Assembly (NCBI GenBank): GCA_900618795.1
Contig: UYJD01000011.1
Coordinates: 124,001-188,000 of the forward strand
Direction of reading: 5' to 3'
Length of the DNA stretch: 64,000 bases
From: Cyanodermella asteris
Taxonomy: Eukaryota > Ascomycota > Lecanoromycetes > Ostropales > Stictidaceae
Shown here: one piece after another, positions 1 to 10,427 of the stretch
Layout of the letters: each line of letters starts with the position of its first letter
Numbering within the stretch: the first letter of the stretch is position 1
Program-made: the position numbers and the translations under genes
The notes under the pieces: generated by a model
Seen by the model: only the letters and a program-made list of their open reading frames with translations
What the model was told of the DNA's origin: nothing
Databases searched by the model: none

Positions 1-863
1 CGTTGCCGCAAAGTATCCTGCAATGAAGCGGAACGCAAGCTGCGCTCCAATGTTCGGCGCAAGACCTGACGCCATTACAAACACCATATACAGCGCGAAA
101 GCAATGATGTAAACTGGATTGCGTCCAAACTCCTCACTCAACGGACCAGCCGTGAGACCACCAGCGCCGAATCCAATCAGAAACAAGCCAGTAGCCAGAC
201 TTTCACTAACCTCTCCGACTCCAAAGTATTCAGCCGCCTGGTCCAAGGCACCAGAGTCCACGGCACTTGCGAAACCAACGATCCAGCCAATGAGGGCAAT
301 GTTGACGACTGCGAGCCCTCGCTCCTTCAGAGACCAGTTGTGCGGATTCAAAGGGTCGTCCGGGCCTTCAAAGTCAACGATAAGACCCTCCCACCGTCTG
401 GTCCATCTTCCCTCGTCGTCCGCTTGCGAACCTGTATACCAGTCATCTGCTGACTTAATTGAACGCCCTCGCTCTGAGCCGTCGCGACCCTATCAAAATC
501 AGGCCGATGGGCCTCGTTCTCCGGCGTCGTTGCACCCGAGAGGTCCGAAGAACTCGACGGCGTGGACTGTGCAGGTTCGTGATCGGCATCTGGGGTGGAA
601 CCAGCTTGTGTTTGCCTTCCTGCCTCTTTCTCGGGGTCTGCGTTGTCGTATGACTGCGGCGACGTGCCTAAAGGTGGGACCGAGGTGTTGGTGTTAATCT
701 TCGACGCGTAATCGAGGGCTGTGATGCCGGGACTGCCGGTTGAGATTTGGAATTTTTGCGTTGTCCGCCTCTCTATGGGCTCGGGGCTGAACTTTTGTTT
801 ATCGCGCTCGTACTTTTCACGTGCCTGTTTTGCGAACTTCTTGTACTGCAGGAACGACTGCAT
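1..863 (-). CDS. MFS transporter, DHA1 drug:H+ antiporter type, 5' part (runs off window)
   Basis: Seen: reading leftwards from the ATG at 861-863, a hydrophilic N-terminus rich in Ser, Thr and Pro (about 160 residues, MQSFLQYKKFAKQAREKYER...) leads to the cytosolic signature DDPLNPHNWS and then a first membrane helix. Downstream residues ending in LSEEFGRNPVYII fit the loop 2-3 motif A region of major facilitator drug exporters. The gene continues past base 1, so only about the first three helices are present. Known: this family exports toxins, polyamines or drugs at the plasma membrane using the proton gradient. Odd: the N-terminal frame (...GIQVRKRTTRED) and the transporter frame (VDFEGPDDPLNPHNW) do not join. 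The change of frame lies near 375-390, and one extra base there would give RVLIVDFEG. I see no splice signals that repair it, so it is either a sequencing error or a disabled gene. The substrate cannot be predicted. Confidence 0.8.
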
Positions 864-997
864 TGCGATGACTGAAGACGAACTGGAGTAAGGAACAGAA
901 GGTAGTGGACAAGAGAAAATGAAAACAGCTAGGAAACCGTCAGTGCGGATATTGCGGCGGTCAAGTAAGCATACGAAGAACAACTGTTGAGGGACAA

Positions 998-1372
998 TTA
1001 AGAATCTCCACAGTCACCTACGGGGAAGTACTTGACACGATCGTTGGGAATACTAGGAGGGCCCTGAATGACAATTTTGGTCTGAATGCGGACCATCCGG
1101 TCCATGATTTGGCCCATGTTGTAATCCACATGCATCATACGAAGGCAGCGTACGGAGACGAGCGGATAATTCCCATGCTTTGGCTTATCGAGCGACCAGG
1201 AAAAGGTCAAGACGGACGAATTTGGTTGACGTTGTGGCGTGGTGAGCGCTTCAGACAAAAATACGTCATGCAGCCTGACGATCGGCGGAGTGCGTTCCGA
1301 TACAAGCATCAAGATGATGCTGTCGCAATCCCAGCTGACAAAGTGAATATCTCCGCGTGCTCGGCATCTCAC
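998..1372 (-). CDS. possible exon of an unknown protein
   Basis: A 124-codon open stretch on the minus strand, ending PSIPNDRVKYFPVGD. Its amino-acid mix (SVLTFSWSLDKPKHGNYPLV, then VRIQTKIVIQ) looks more like a folded protein than a random frame. I recognise no domain, its start is arbitrary, and I could not connect it by splice sites to the open stretch at 1621-1977. It could be a chance ORF or the last exon of a decayed gene. Treat as a weak candidate. Confidence 0.2.
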   Translation of the reverse strand: MRCRARGDIHFVSWDCDSIILMLVSERTPPIVRLHDVFLSEALTTPQRQPNSSVLTFSWSLDKPKHGNYPLVSVRCLRMMHVDYNMGQIMDRMVRIQTKIVIQGPPSIPNDRVKYFPVGDCGDS

Positions 1373-1620
1373 AAGGGAGGTGGCGAAAAATTCAAGACAA
1401 TCGGACAGCGCCGGGATACGACGACGAAGGCATTATGCAACATATGCTACAGCTCTTTGTACAGGGCACCTGAGTCACGATTGCACAAGCAATGGACGGA
1501 GTTTATGTGATCAGCGAAAAAGTTATAAGATTTGGTTTACTTATGCAGTTTGGTGATCGAAGCATTTGGCGGCTCCCGCTCAGCTCCCATTCCTGTGGGA
1601 GTATGCATCTTGTTCTGTTC

Positions 1621-1977
1621 TTACTCGTCTGAGCCTTCAGCAAAGAATTCACGGAGTACGTGATCAACATCCGCAACATCGAGAAAGTCCCCACCAAAGC
1701 AGACCCACCGCCCGGCCGGAAACCAGCTCGGATGCCTGTAATTCCTGGGACGGTTATGTGAGACCGCAAGCGCTGAAAGACGTATCTCGATTCGAACTCT
1801 GCGTTCGCTTCGTCGAGGACGAGCCCCCAAAGCTGAGCTGGCAGAAAATACCCACCGCCAGATATGGAGTTTTGCCATTAACGCAGCTGGGTTTCCTCGG
1901 TTCAGCCCAGACTTCGGTTTCATTATGGAACGCAACGTCATTCGTAGGATGCCTGAGTTGCGATTCGTTCCTGACAA
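1621..1977 (-). CDS. possible C-terminal exon of an unknown protein
   Basis: Minus-strand open stretch of 118 codons ending in an acidic, hydrophobic tail (RWVCFGGDFLDVADVDHV, then REFFAE) that looks like a genuine protein C-terminus. A second minus frame (1754-1993) overlaps it, so a frame change or intron may join the two. No family recognised. No convincing promoter or start codon context. Low-confidence gene candidate. Confidence 0.22.
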   Translation of the reverse strand: MSGTNRNSGILRMTLRSIMKPKSGLNRGNPAALMAKLHIWRWVFSASSALGARPRRSERRVRIEIRLSALAVSHNRPRNYRHPSWFPAGRWVCFGGDFLDVADVDHVLREFFAEGSDE

Positions 1978-3097
1978 TTGCAGAAACGGGCATTTATACT
2001 ACTGGGTTATGTTCAGGAAATGATGGCAATGAGAAAGCGGGCTGCTGATGCACTACACATGCGTGCAGCTTTGAAAATATATGCTGTACGACTTAGCTCA
2101 TTGCACAATCCAAGTAGAAACAATCTAGAAAAGGAAAACAGTTTCAGAAAGAGCTTGTTGCATTGTTTACACAATGCTTTGTGGGAAACCCCGTCCCTGC
2201 AATGGCTTTGCAACTAGTCGACATTGTATTCGACAAAGCAAGGAATGATGGACACCGGCTTGCATGCAGGTGGCGCGGGCACTGTCAAAGACAAAGACCT
2301 GGCTGGATTGGATCGAGTCTCGACGGTGTGTCGACAAGGCCTGACATGAAAAGCCGGTAATCAGACCAAACAGACGTAGAAAACTCCAAGAGGAGACTGG
2401 CATTGTTGCCGGGTAGGTCGCTGTCGAGACCACATCGCGGCCTGGGGTGACCATCCTATCCATCGCCTCACGGTGGTGTAAAGTTCGTTCAGATCATCAT
2501 ACCAGACGACCAGACCCGGAAAGTCAATTCGAGAAGGGCTTTCAGAGCTTATGGCTTCAGTTCATGTCTAGGAGGAAACCGATTGTCACAATTGTTGGGT
2601 GTTCCGTCCGAATAGTGTCAAGCAGTGAGAAGGTCAGATGTGTTGAGGCTGTGATATCAAGCAGCATCAGAATGGAGCTCGTCATTGCACTATCTGTTCT
2701 GTTCGTGAGATGACTGCAGTACAAGACCTGGTGAGTATATTGATTGAGCGAAGGAAGTGAGCGCAACCCTCCAAAGGAATGAGAGCTTGCTGAGTAAGCA
2801 GCCCCAGGACCCAGACAGCGGCCGAAGCTCATCGAACTGAAGAGCTCCTTTTCGACCTGGTGTCAGCTCCGTTGCTTCGCCCTATGTTGATATGTATTTA
2901 TTGGTTCGATAGTAGAATCTCTGTCTTGCTTCCATCTCTGGCTTGAGAAGCTTCTGTCTGCTTCCTCTTGCCCCCTGTTATTTACAATATCCGAGTATGA
3001 TAACGAACAAGAGCTTCTGAGACAACACAAGTCGCTATGAGAGACTTGAGCCACGAGTTGGTCTCTTCGGCTACATTACCATCGCAATATAGAGGCC

Positions 3098-4999
3098 ATG
3101 GCATCTTTGCTTTCTCTTCCGGATGAGTTGATTGTCAAGATTGTTTCCAGTAAGTCAGCCCACTTCGACCCCGCCCATTGACGAACAGCTCGTGAGCTGT
3201 GCGTACACCCTAGAGTCAGAATCCATCGTGGTTGCGTCAGCTAGATTGTGGGGAGATCTTCCAGTTCACCGCCCGAGAAGCTAAAAACCAGCTGGCTCAA
3301 TGCTGACTTTAATCCTGAAGGCCCCCGTGGCGACTTAGAGGCCTTAATCGCCATTCCATTGGTCTCTCGCAGACTCTATCAGCTAGCTAGAGACAGCAAG
3401 ATATGGCGCGAACTATGCTTCGAAGGATCGATCGCCGGTCGCCTTTACAACCGCGCCACGATCCCAAAGATGATTCCCCCTCGGCAGGTGCAAGTCCTCC
3501 AGGCCGAGATAGCTTCTTCGTCCACGCTCGGAACCGTCTTACAGCAGTCTTCGGATAATGCGGCGGAGTTTCGAAGGCAGAATAGAGCGCACGAGGTGAA
3601 GAAGTGGGATTCTCCCATCGCTGATGAAACTACCAATTGGTACCGCGAATACATCGCTCGCGAGGCACCTGTCAATATCGATTGGGCGTACCAGAGCAGC
3701 TCCCAGGAAATCGAAGGCGTTGGTATTTCGCGGACGAGTGATGGTGGAAAAATGGCGGTAGCTCGATTCGAGGATGGCCGTGTGGGCGTCTGGGATCTTG
3801 ACAACGGCCGCGTTGGCCAGTCACGCATTTCATTTGTGCAAAGCCAAAGGCCGATTCTCAAGTCCGGATATTCCGGGTACGATGATGGAGGCCTCAATGA
3901 TCAGGCCTCTGTATTACAAAGCGCTATCATAGAATGCCTCAGCATCGACAGAGCGAGACAGAAGGCCTATGTTGCGGTGGACTGCCAACTCAACGAAGTT
4001 GATCTGACCACACTCCAGCTTTCGTCCTGTACCGCCTTTCCTCGTCTCATTACTGCACTTTCTGGAGTCCCCTCGAATAGCTGCCTGATCGTAGGTACAT
4101 CCTCGGGCCTCTTTCAGCACGATTGGCGCTTCCCTCCGCGAGGGCTTGACGGGGACCAGCTTTTTCACCTGCAGCATACCCTACAGAATCCTTCGTCCGC
4201 ACCAGCGCCCGGCACACCTTTCTCCATTCTACAAGCGCCAAAAACCGGATACGGCTCCGGCCCAGGTTCGAACTCTTCCCAGATATACACTGCCGGCAGG
4301 CGCTCGCCTATCATGGTCTACGATCAGCGGACATTTCCGAAAGTCGTCGAGTCTATCCCAACACTCTCAGACTTGAGCTGTCTGTCTCTACTACCCAGTG
4401 GCCTGCCGCAAATTCCTGCCAATCCGGACAGTCAATTGCCTGCGAAGAATCACATGAGCCACACGATCTTTGCTGGCGGAGCAAAGAATGGCAAAGGCAG
4501 CCTGGAAGTGTACGGATTCGACCGTCAAACCGGGAAACACTATGGCAGTATTAAGAATCGCACCATGGCCTCGCGCGCAAAACTGTTGTCCATTGCACCC
4601 CACGGCAAGCGCATCTGCACCTCCGATGCTGACGGCAAGATCAAATGGTTTGAGCGTGACGCCTTCAACCTCGTTAGACAAGTCGAAGTCAGTAAACTGA
4701 TGCCCAAGCAGCAAGATACCACTCGACACAGCTCGTCTCGGGGCATATTCGGTACTCGCCCGGAACTGGATGATGTTGTGCAAAAGATCATACCGGTGAA
4801 CAAGACAGAGGACTCGGACCTGTTGGTCTGGGCGGGAGCACGCACAGGTGTGCTCAAAATCGGAACCAAGATCAAGACCCCTGAGGTTGAATTGGAGGAT
4901 GAAGACACGAAGATCGCACGCGAGTATGCAGAGAAGATGCGAAGAGTGCTGGAAGCGCAAGCTGTGGAGGCGCGTAGAATGCAAAACTTTGGAATGTAG
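3098..4999 (+). CDS. F-box / WD-repeat-like protein
   Basis: Starts at ATG 3098 with MASLLSLPDELIVKIVS, the opening helix of an F-box, followed by a GTAAGT donor at 3150. The best-phased acceptor is the AG at 3319-3320, after a GCTGAC branch site, which continues the F-box as ...PLVSRRLYQLARDSKIWRELC. A two-intron model with a small middle exon near 3245-3300 is also possible. The large exon then encodes beta-propeller-like segments (VARFEDGRVGVWDLDNGRVG; LLSIAPHGKRICTSDADGK followed by IKWF) and ends in a charged helix (EYAEKMRRVLEAQ). Known: F-box proteins couple substrates to SCF ubiquitin ligases through Skp1, and the WD region would bind the substrate. Inferred role: substrate receptor; the substrate is unknown. 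The splice model is the main uncertainty. Confidence 0.75.
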
Positions 5000-6374
5000 C
5001 GGATAACAGGAGATCAAACAGCACCGACCATACTTATACGACAAAACTCATTGATTGTCTGTGCTGCGAGAAATAATGCTCTGGAAATCAAAACGGATTC
5101 AGCAACTCAGCGAGGTGACATAAGCGATGCGGAGCAAGTGCGGGACATTCTATACGGCCGTGCCCGCCTAGCGTTCTCAAGAAGGGCGTGTGCAAATTTC
5201 GACCGCCAGTCACCTACCGTGGTATCGAACGATGCGAGACAATCGCACAACTTTGTCTCTCGCATCTGATATACTACCGACTGACCCTGATCAGACCCGT
5301 TCGAAGCACCTGCGTAGCAGGGACGCTGGAATGGAACTTCCGCTACCTCCTCTCCAGAGAGAAACATACCGATCATCATTTCGCAGAATTGCTTCTGAGA
5401 AGCGGGCTTCCATCATGGTAGGGAATGCAGCAACGACATTCTAATCACCTGCTAGGTACTGGAAGTGGTCGGCGATCAGAACGGCGATCAGCGTCTTAAT
5501 AACATCTCAGGCCGGTCGTGGTAGCAGAAACAGCAATGGTCAATGGGCCATGATCTTCAAGGTTTCGATGAGAAGCTAAGCTAAGTGTCGCACGAAAGAA
5601 CTTTATACGTATGTACCGAGTTAGCGGCTGTGAATAGCTTCGTAGAGACCAGCCCAGCTGGCTTTGCCTCTGGCTGCTCCTCTCCCTCAAGACAAGGTCT
5701 CATGGTTCCCTGAGTAAGATCCGTCTTGATCTTCAACATGGAATGTGATCGTTTGGTGGACTCATGTAACTGGTCCAAGATCTGAAAGGGATCGACGCTT
5801 TGAGGAGGAACAGTACCAGGTTTTGGGATCCTACCACCTCTCCTCCCAAGACAATGCGAACAGATGGTTGCCTTGACGCTGGCTATGGCAAAAGAAGCAA
5901 GCGTGCGAACCTACATACGGCAGCAAATGTCGCAGATCTGAGTCGCCGTCCTTGCAACTGCGGGAAGACCTGCTGCATCCGAGCCGCCCGACCGACCACA
6001 TGCTTTTGTTTCAAAGAGAGTAGTCAGCAGCCCCGCGGTGGTCCTCGAGCAAGATGGCTGACCTTTTTTTGCCTGATCTCATGTTTCATTCAAATGAACA
6101 TAGTGTGCAATCACAGCATCATGATGTCCGCATTCTGTTTGATACTTTTTGCTCCGAGTCTAGGCGAAGAATTGAAGCATTTTTTGCCGTCTCAACTGCC
6201 TGGCTATCAATGCAGAGAGCCGTTGGTGTCTTGGAGACTCGTGTATAAATTGAAGTGTTGTCCTCTTCCTTCACAAATCCCTCACCAGCAGAAGTCCAGC
6301 ATTCGGTAAATTGCAAATCGCATTGCCAGTCGCTCCTTCCCTCGTCTTTCGTTGACTCCTCGAAGATCATCGCA
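5000..6374. other. Intergenic region upstream of the GLEYA gene
   Basis: No frame here has convincing protein composition. The longest open stretch on the plus strand (5800-6309) is Cys- and Arg-rich without a recognisable domain, and I reject it. The last 130 bases act as the GLEYA promoter, with a TATA box at 6244. Confidence 0.5.
6244..6250 (+). promoter_or_regulatory. TATA box of the GLEYA gene
   Basis: TATAAAT lies 131 bases before the ATG at 6375 and is followed by CT-rich sequence, a common arrangement for strongly expressed fungal secreted-protein genes. Confidence 0.5.
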
Positions 6375-7328
6375 ATGCCTCAACCTCTCAAAGCAGTCTT
6401 GGCATTTCTGGCCGCATCTGCAGCCGTGGTCAATGCAGCCTACGTTGATCCGATGAATTGCGCATGCGGTCCTCCTGCCTACCCAGCGGCGACGGATAGT
6501 GCGATTCCCGCTGGTCCACCACAGTATATCGTTAACACGCTCCCGGCTTCCGAACCAATCAGCACTGTTGCCCCGCTCACTCCATCGCCGACCACCTTCA
6601 CAATTTCGACCGCCACCAGCAGCGCCGCTCCCACGTCAACCAGCATCGCCACTCTCACGTCAACCAGCAGCGCCGCTCTCACGTCAACAGTCTACAGCGT
6701 CCCTGCACCGAGTGCAACCTGCAACAACCAGGGACTCGACTGGGCCTACTACCGCAACAAGTACGGTGACCTTAACGACGCGACCTTCAGTAACTTTTCA
6801 CCGGAGGGCTATAAGCAGGACCAGCCTGTCGCGACCGGAGTGACAAATACGATCGGCGGATTCAGCTACACTTACAACGGTAACAGAAATCAGCGTGTCC
6901 CAATCTACCAGAGCAGCACGACCGAGCCCATAGTTAACTTCGTCCTCGACCACGTCGGTTACATCTTTGCTCCCGTGACCGGCACTTACACATTCTCGAT
7001 CGACTCGGTCGATGACGCTTTCTGGATCTGGACTGGACCCAACGCGATGAGCGGCTGGACACGCAACAACGCTGCTTACTTGGCGACAGTGCTTGACAAC
7101 CAACACGGCTCAGGCACTTACAGGATTGACCTGGTTCAAGGACAATATCTCCCAATCCGTCTTTTCTTTGTCAACGCCCAGACGAGTGCCAATTTCCGCT
7201 TGTCGGTCACCCAGCCTGATGGCAAGGTGCTGCTGGATCAGAACTCCGGCAGCAGCCCATTCCTTGTCCAATTCTCTTGCGACGGGGTGAAGGCGCCCAA
7301 GTTCCTGCCTTTTGGTGCTGAGATCTAA
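6375..7328 (+). CDS. secreted GLEYA-domain (PA14-like) cell-surface protein
   Basis: 317 residues. I chose ATG 6375 over the in-frame ATG at 6255 because it opens a clean signal peptide (MPQPLKAVLAFLAASAAVVNA, cleavage near residue 21-22) and lies downstream of a TATA box. A Cys-Pro segment (NCACGPP) and a Ser/Thr-rich linker (residues 65-105) follow, probably O-glycosylated. Residues about 165-297 form a GLEYA domain: FVLDHVGYIFAPVTGTYTF, SVDDAFWIWTG, then FRLSVTQPDGKVL. Known: GLEYA domains are lectin-like ligand-binding modules of fungal adhesins, related to PA14 and yeast flocculins. There is no GPI signal and no long repeat stalk, so it is probably released or loosely wall-bound. Inferred role: carbohydrate binding or adhesion. 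The exact ligand is unknown. Confidence 0.85.
   Translation: MPQPLKAVLAFLAASAAVVNAAYVDPMNCACGPPAYPAATDSAIPAGPPQYIVNTLPASEPISTVAPLTPSPTTFTISTATSSAAPTSTSIATLTSTSSAALTSTVYSVPAPSATCNNQGLDWAYYRNKYGDLNDATFSNFSPEGYKQDQPVATGVTNTIGGFSYTYNGNRNQRVPIYQSSTTEPIVNFVLDHVGYIFAPVTGTYTFSIDSVDDAFWIWTGPNAMSGWTRNNAAYLATVLDNQHGSGTYRIDLVQGQYLPIRLFFVNAQTSANFRLSVTQPDGKVLLDQNSGSSPFLVQFSCDGVKAPKFLPFGAEI
6628..6690 (+). repeat. short 24-nt tandem repeat in the Ser/Thr linker
   Basis: Two full and one partial copy of a 24-nt unit beginning CTCTCACGTCAAC lie at 6628-6651, 6652-6675 and from 6676. They encode Thr-Ser-Thr-rich octapeptides. The unit length is a multiple of three, so copy number could vary without breaking the frame. 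Confidence 0.75.
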
Positions 7329-7830
7329 GTCCTCGCTATTCGGCGGAAGCTCGCAGCTGGGACGGTTAGGGCCTTTATTTTACTTCAAGAAGCGTAGAGA
7401 CTTGGTGGATTACTCGTGAATTCCGGCGGGATTTTTTTTGTTTCTGGATCACATAACACTGTTTTGGTCATGGTCTTACCTTTCCGCCGCCCCTGATGGT
7501 GGCCCACAGTCTTGGGCAGGCAAAAAGAGATGTAAGCAGCTACACAGTCTAGTTCCACCTGGATTAGATACATCGTGGAACATGATCGCGTCACGTAACG
7601 CTCCGAGGTCGCCTCACTGCGGAACTGAAGGCAAAATTTCGTCAAGTTCCCATGGAATCAGACTGTCCCGTTCGAACTAGTTCCTGAAAAGAGTAGACGG
7701 CTGTCGGCGAGGTCGATACTGGCTTCGAGGGGTGTGAACTAGAGCTCTCGCACCAGGTGTAGTACTCTATTCGTTAGCATTGTGAAAAGATCAGAATGCC
7801 TCGAGGTAGTTCGTAAATTTGTGTGAAGCA
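7329..7830. other. Intergenic, nothing recognised
   Basis: 3' flank of the GLEYA gene with T-rich tracts (7429-7440). I see no gene, RNA or clear repeat here. Confidence 0.5.
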
Positions 7831-8217
7831 CAATTCGCCATCGCTGACAGTCGGACATGGCGTTTCAAGCCTAACGCAGAGATAATTATTAACACACGAC
7901 GGAAGGTGTTGAATGCTGGGTATCCAGCAAGTCAGCCAGGTGACCAAGTGGATCAGTGGCTGGATCCTACCCAGCCACCTAATACAGGATACTATAGCTC
8001 ACCTGTAGTCCACATGTAACGCGGGCACGAAGGGGTGACTATGTAGGCGACCAATGAAGGTCGGCGTCAAGTCTGAAGGTGTTGCTCGGAGGTCTAGGTC
8101 TTCACAAGGGGTGTGTCACGGACAAAGGAAAGACCGATCAGATGTCAGGGACTCTGATCCAATCAGGCACTACTCACGGCACTCGGGAACGTACCTGGTC
8201 GGAGTTGGACTCCGTAA

Positions 8218-8270
8218 CCTGTTCGACCTGTTCGACCTGCTCGACAGGTCTGACAGGTTGAACAGGTTAT
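8218..8270. repeat. tandem and inverted CCTGTTCGA repeat beside the gap
   Basis: Units of the form acctgttcg and acctgctcg repeat directly and are then mirrored by caggtctgacaggttgaacaggt, so the strand can fold into a hairpin. The assembly gap starts immediately after this repeat, suggesting it broke the assembly. Confidence 0.7.
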
Positions 8271-8295
8271 NNNNNNNNNNNNNNNNNNNNNNNNN
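8271..8295. other. assembly gap, 25 N
   Basis: Twenty-five unknown bases. The round number suggests a placeholder of unknown real length. It falls inside the repeat-like tract. Confidence 0.99.
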
Positions 8296-8662
8296 GCTCC
8301 GTAGAACCCAAAAATGCGAGGCTGTATATAACTAGTATACGCTTGACTTATACTAAATATAGCTACAAAATAGCCATTTTCTACTATATATAGGTACTCT
8401 GACCATTTATATATGTCACGAATGCTCGTAAAACGACGGTCGGTTATCATTATTCCTGACGTAATAATCGCGATCAGGATTCCCTGCGCTTGCTGCACAA
8501 CCTTGAAACGGCCATTCACATGAATGCCGTTTTGTGAATCGATCTCTTTTGTCACAATGCCATCTTGTCCAAGCAGCCTTCACCTTGCTCTTCAAGCTAC
8601 AAGTATTGGATAGTGGTTACTGGTCACTATTTGGTTCGTGATACTGCACAACCCTCGCAGTC

Positions 8663-10294
8663 ATGACAGGAAGATTGAAACAAGCTACCAAGCCGCGGCG
8701 CTCCTCAAACAGGAAACCTGAGATTCGAGATCCAGATCTTGGTGATTCTTGGGTCGTCAACGAGAATGATAGCGCTGCTAATGACGATGATTTCGTGGAG
8801 TCTGACGAAGAGGGTGTCGATGGTATTGCAGACACGCCTTCTCCGGTAATTACAAGGCGGAGAAGGCCTTCTCGAGTTCACACAGGCACTGCAGAATCTG
8901 CCATCTTTCCTGGGCGCGTTTCTCTCGGTTCTGAGCTCAGAATGCCAATGATCGACCATAGCAGTCCGAAAGGCCAGGTTCGGCAACGAAAACAGTCATC
9001 AAAATCGTCAAGCAAGTCTACTGCGAAGCCCGATGGAAGAGCCCAGCAGCATATTCAGCAAGCGGCGGCTGATGTTGGATCCACAGCTCTACACTATGCC
9101 AAACAGACCACACTGTATCTTCTCGAACTCCTTGGGATGACCTTGAACAACCTGAAGACTCCCTTAGCCTTGATACTCTCTGGCTACTTGCTAGTGGGCC
9201 TCCTGATCGCCGGCGGAAACCTCCTTACCCAGGGCATCTATTCTGCTGTGTCACCAGTGTGTCGCATACCAGGAGTCTCTCTTCTAGGTCTGCCGTTCTG
9301 CGATGGTACTGCCATCGCCAAATATGGATCCGAACCGCCACCACCAGAGTTCGATCGCCTAATGGAGAGCCAGAGCAAGTTCGAGGACATTCTGTCTAGT
9401 AGCACCGTTGGCGTGACACTTCCCGCCGACATGAAGCGGTCCGAGGCTGCCATCAGAGATCTTCGAACACTTGTGCGGTATAGCTCCTTGAAATCTCGCA
9501 ATGAGCTGGCGCTCGAATTCGACGGCTTCATCGAGACGGCGCGAATGGCGGCAGCAGACCTCCAGAAGTTCAACTCGCGCACCGATCGCGCCGCTGACAC
9601 GATCATCTCCACAGCTCGATGGACCATGCGCACGCTGGATGATGTGCACGAAGAGCAGGCGACTCGTGGTGCCATTGCCGCGTTCATCAGCGACACCGTG
9701 TTGGCGCCGTTTCAGCCTCCGAAGATGACTCCCGCACTGGTGCTCGATCAGTACGTCGCACACTCGCGAAAAGTGGAAGACGAGATCAACCACCTCCTCG
9801 AGGAAGCGCAGGCATTGCTCTTCATCTTAAACAACTTGGAAGAACGGTTGGATATCATCCACGACATCAGTGTCCGAGACGGCACCATCGCCAACGTGGC
9901 CCGCGAAGAGCTCCTCGGAAAGCTATGGACCCTCCTCGGCGGCAACAAGAGCGAGCTACGCAAGTACAACTCGCAACTGGGTCTACTACAGCAGGTTGGC
10001 AAGTACAGGCAAAGTGCATGGGCTCATGTCAGCACGACTGTGCTGAAGCTGCAGGCTATGAACGCGGAATTGGAAGAGCTCAGGGAACGGGTCGGCAGCA
10101 CGGAACTGTTGCAAGATCGGAAAGATCTTCCTTTGAGCGTGCACCTGGATGCCATACAGATGGGCGTGGAGCGATTGGAAATTGGCAGGAAAAGCATGCG
10201 AGATGCTGAGATGACTTATTACAACAAGGCGATTCAAAATGGACGGTCGGATGCTGGACCGGAAGTCGTTCAAGGCAGACTTATCGATAAATGA
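8663..10294 (+). CDS. conserved-looking membrane-anchored coiled-coil protein, function unknown
   Basis: 543 residues, one exon. The first 130 residues are disordered and charged, with basic clusters (KPRRSSNRK, TRRRRP) and an acidic patch. A single clear membrane helix lies at about 167-187 (ALILSGYLLVGLLIAGG), then a short Gly/Pro/Cys segment. From about 215 to 520 the protein is almost entirely amphipathic helix with heptad-like spacing (LDQYVAHSRKVEDEINHLLE). This architecture, a basic N-terminus, one TM and a long lumenal or cytosolic coiled coil, suggests an organelle or nuclear-envelope membrane protein, but I do not recognise a named family. It is convergent with the BTB gene on the other strand (133 bases between stops). 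Coding is well supported by length and composition. Confidence 0.75.
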   Translation: MTGRLKQATKPRRSSNRKPEIRDPDLGDSWVVNENDSAANDDDFVESDEEGVDGIADTPSPVITRRRRPSRVHTGTAESAIFPGRVSLGSELRMPMIDHSSPKGQVRQRKQSSKSSSKSTAKPDGRAQQHIQQAAADVGSTALHYAKQTTLYLLELLGMTLNNLKTPLALILSGYLLVGLLIAGGNLLTQGIYSAVSPVCRIPGVSLLGLPFCDGTAIAKYGSEPPPPEFDRLMESQSKFEDILSSSTVGVTLPADMKRSEAAIRDLRTLVRYSSLKSRNELALEFDGFIETARMAAADLQKFNSRTDRAADTIISTARWTMRTLDDVHEEQATRGAIAAFISDTVLAPFQPPKMTPALVLDQYVAHSRKVEDEINHLLEEAQALLFILNNLEERLDIIHDISVRDGTIANVAREELLGKLWTLLGGNKSELRKYNSQLGLLQQVGKYRQSAWAHVSTTVLKLQAMNAELEELRERVGSTELLQDRKDLPLSVHLDAIQMGVERLEIGRKSMRDAEMTYYNKAIQNGRSDAGPEVVQGRLIDK

Positions 10295-10427
10295 TGGCTA
10301 TCGATTGGATATGGTACCACACTCCTGTGAACTTGCTGCTCAAAAATCCTCCCACGTCCACCTGGATTTGTACTTTCCGCACACTTCTACAGACATCTTC
10401 TCGCTTGATCCCGGACCTGAGGCCTAC

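Larger units (their letters stand above)
864..3097. other. Long stretch without a confident gene
   Basis: Between the transporter start and the F-box/WD gene. Two minus-strand open stretches have protein-like composition and are listed separately (998-1372 and 1621-1977). The remainder shows only short chance frames on both strands. CT-rich and A-rich tracts just before 3098 are ordinary fungal promoter composition. Confidence 0.5.
7831..8600. repeat. repeat-like tract, possible LTR-type remnant
   Basis: Composition changes from gene-like to A+T-rich, with TATA-containing stretches on both sides of an assembly gap (tatactaaatatagc and ctatatatagg). There are local inverted repeats, for example GCTGGGTATCCAG near 7915 facing CTGGATCCTACCCAGC near 7963. 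No coding parts of an element are visible. It resembles a degraded long-terminal-repeat fragment of the kind left in fungal genomes, but I cannot name a family or give reliable ends. Age is unknown; it is clearly not an intact element. Confidence 0.3.

Noticed and set aside
4261-4285. B-box-like GGTTCGAACTC
   Set aside because: Lies within the F-box/WD coding exon, with no partner A-box or cloverleaf.
5800-6309. 169-codon plus-strand frame with several Cys
   Set aside because: Cys spacing fits no known domain, composition drifts along the frame, and it overlaps the GLEYA promoter.
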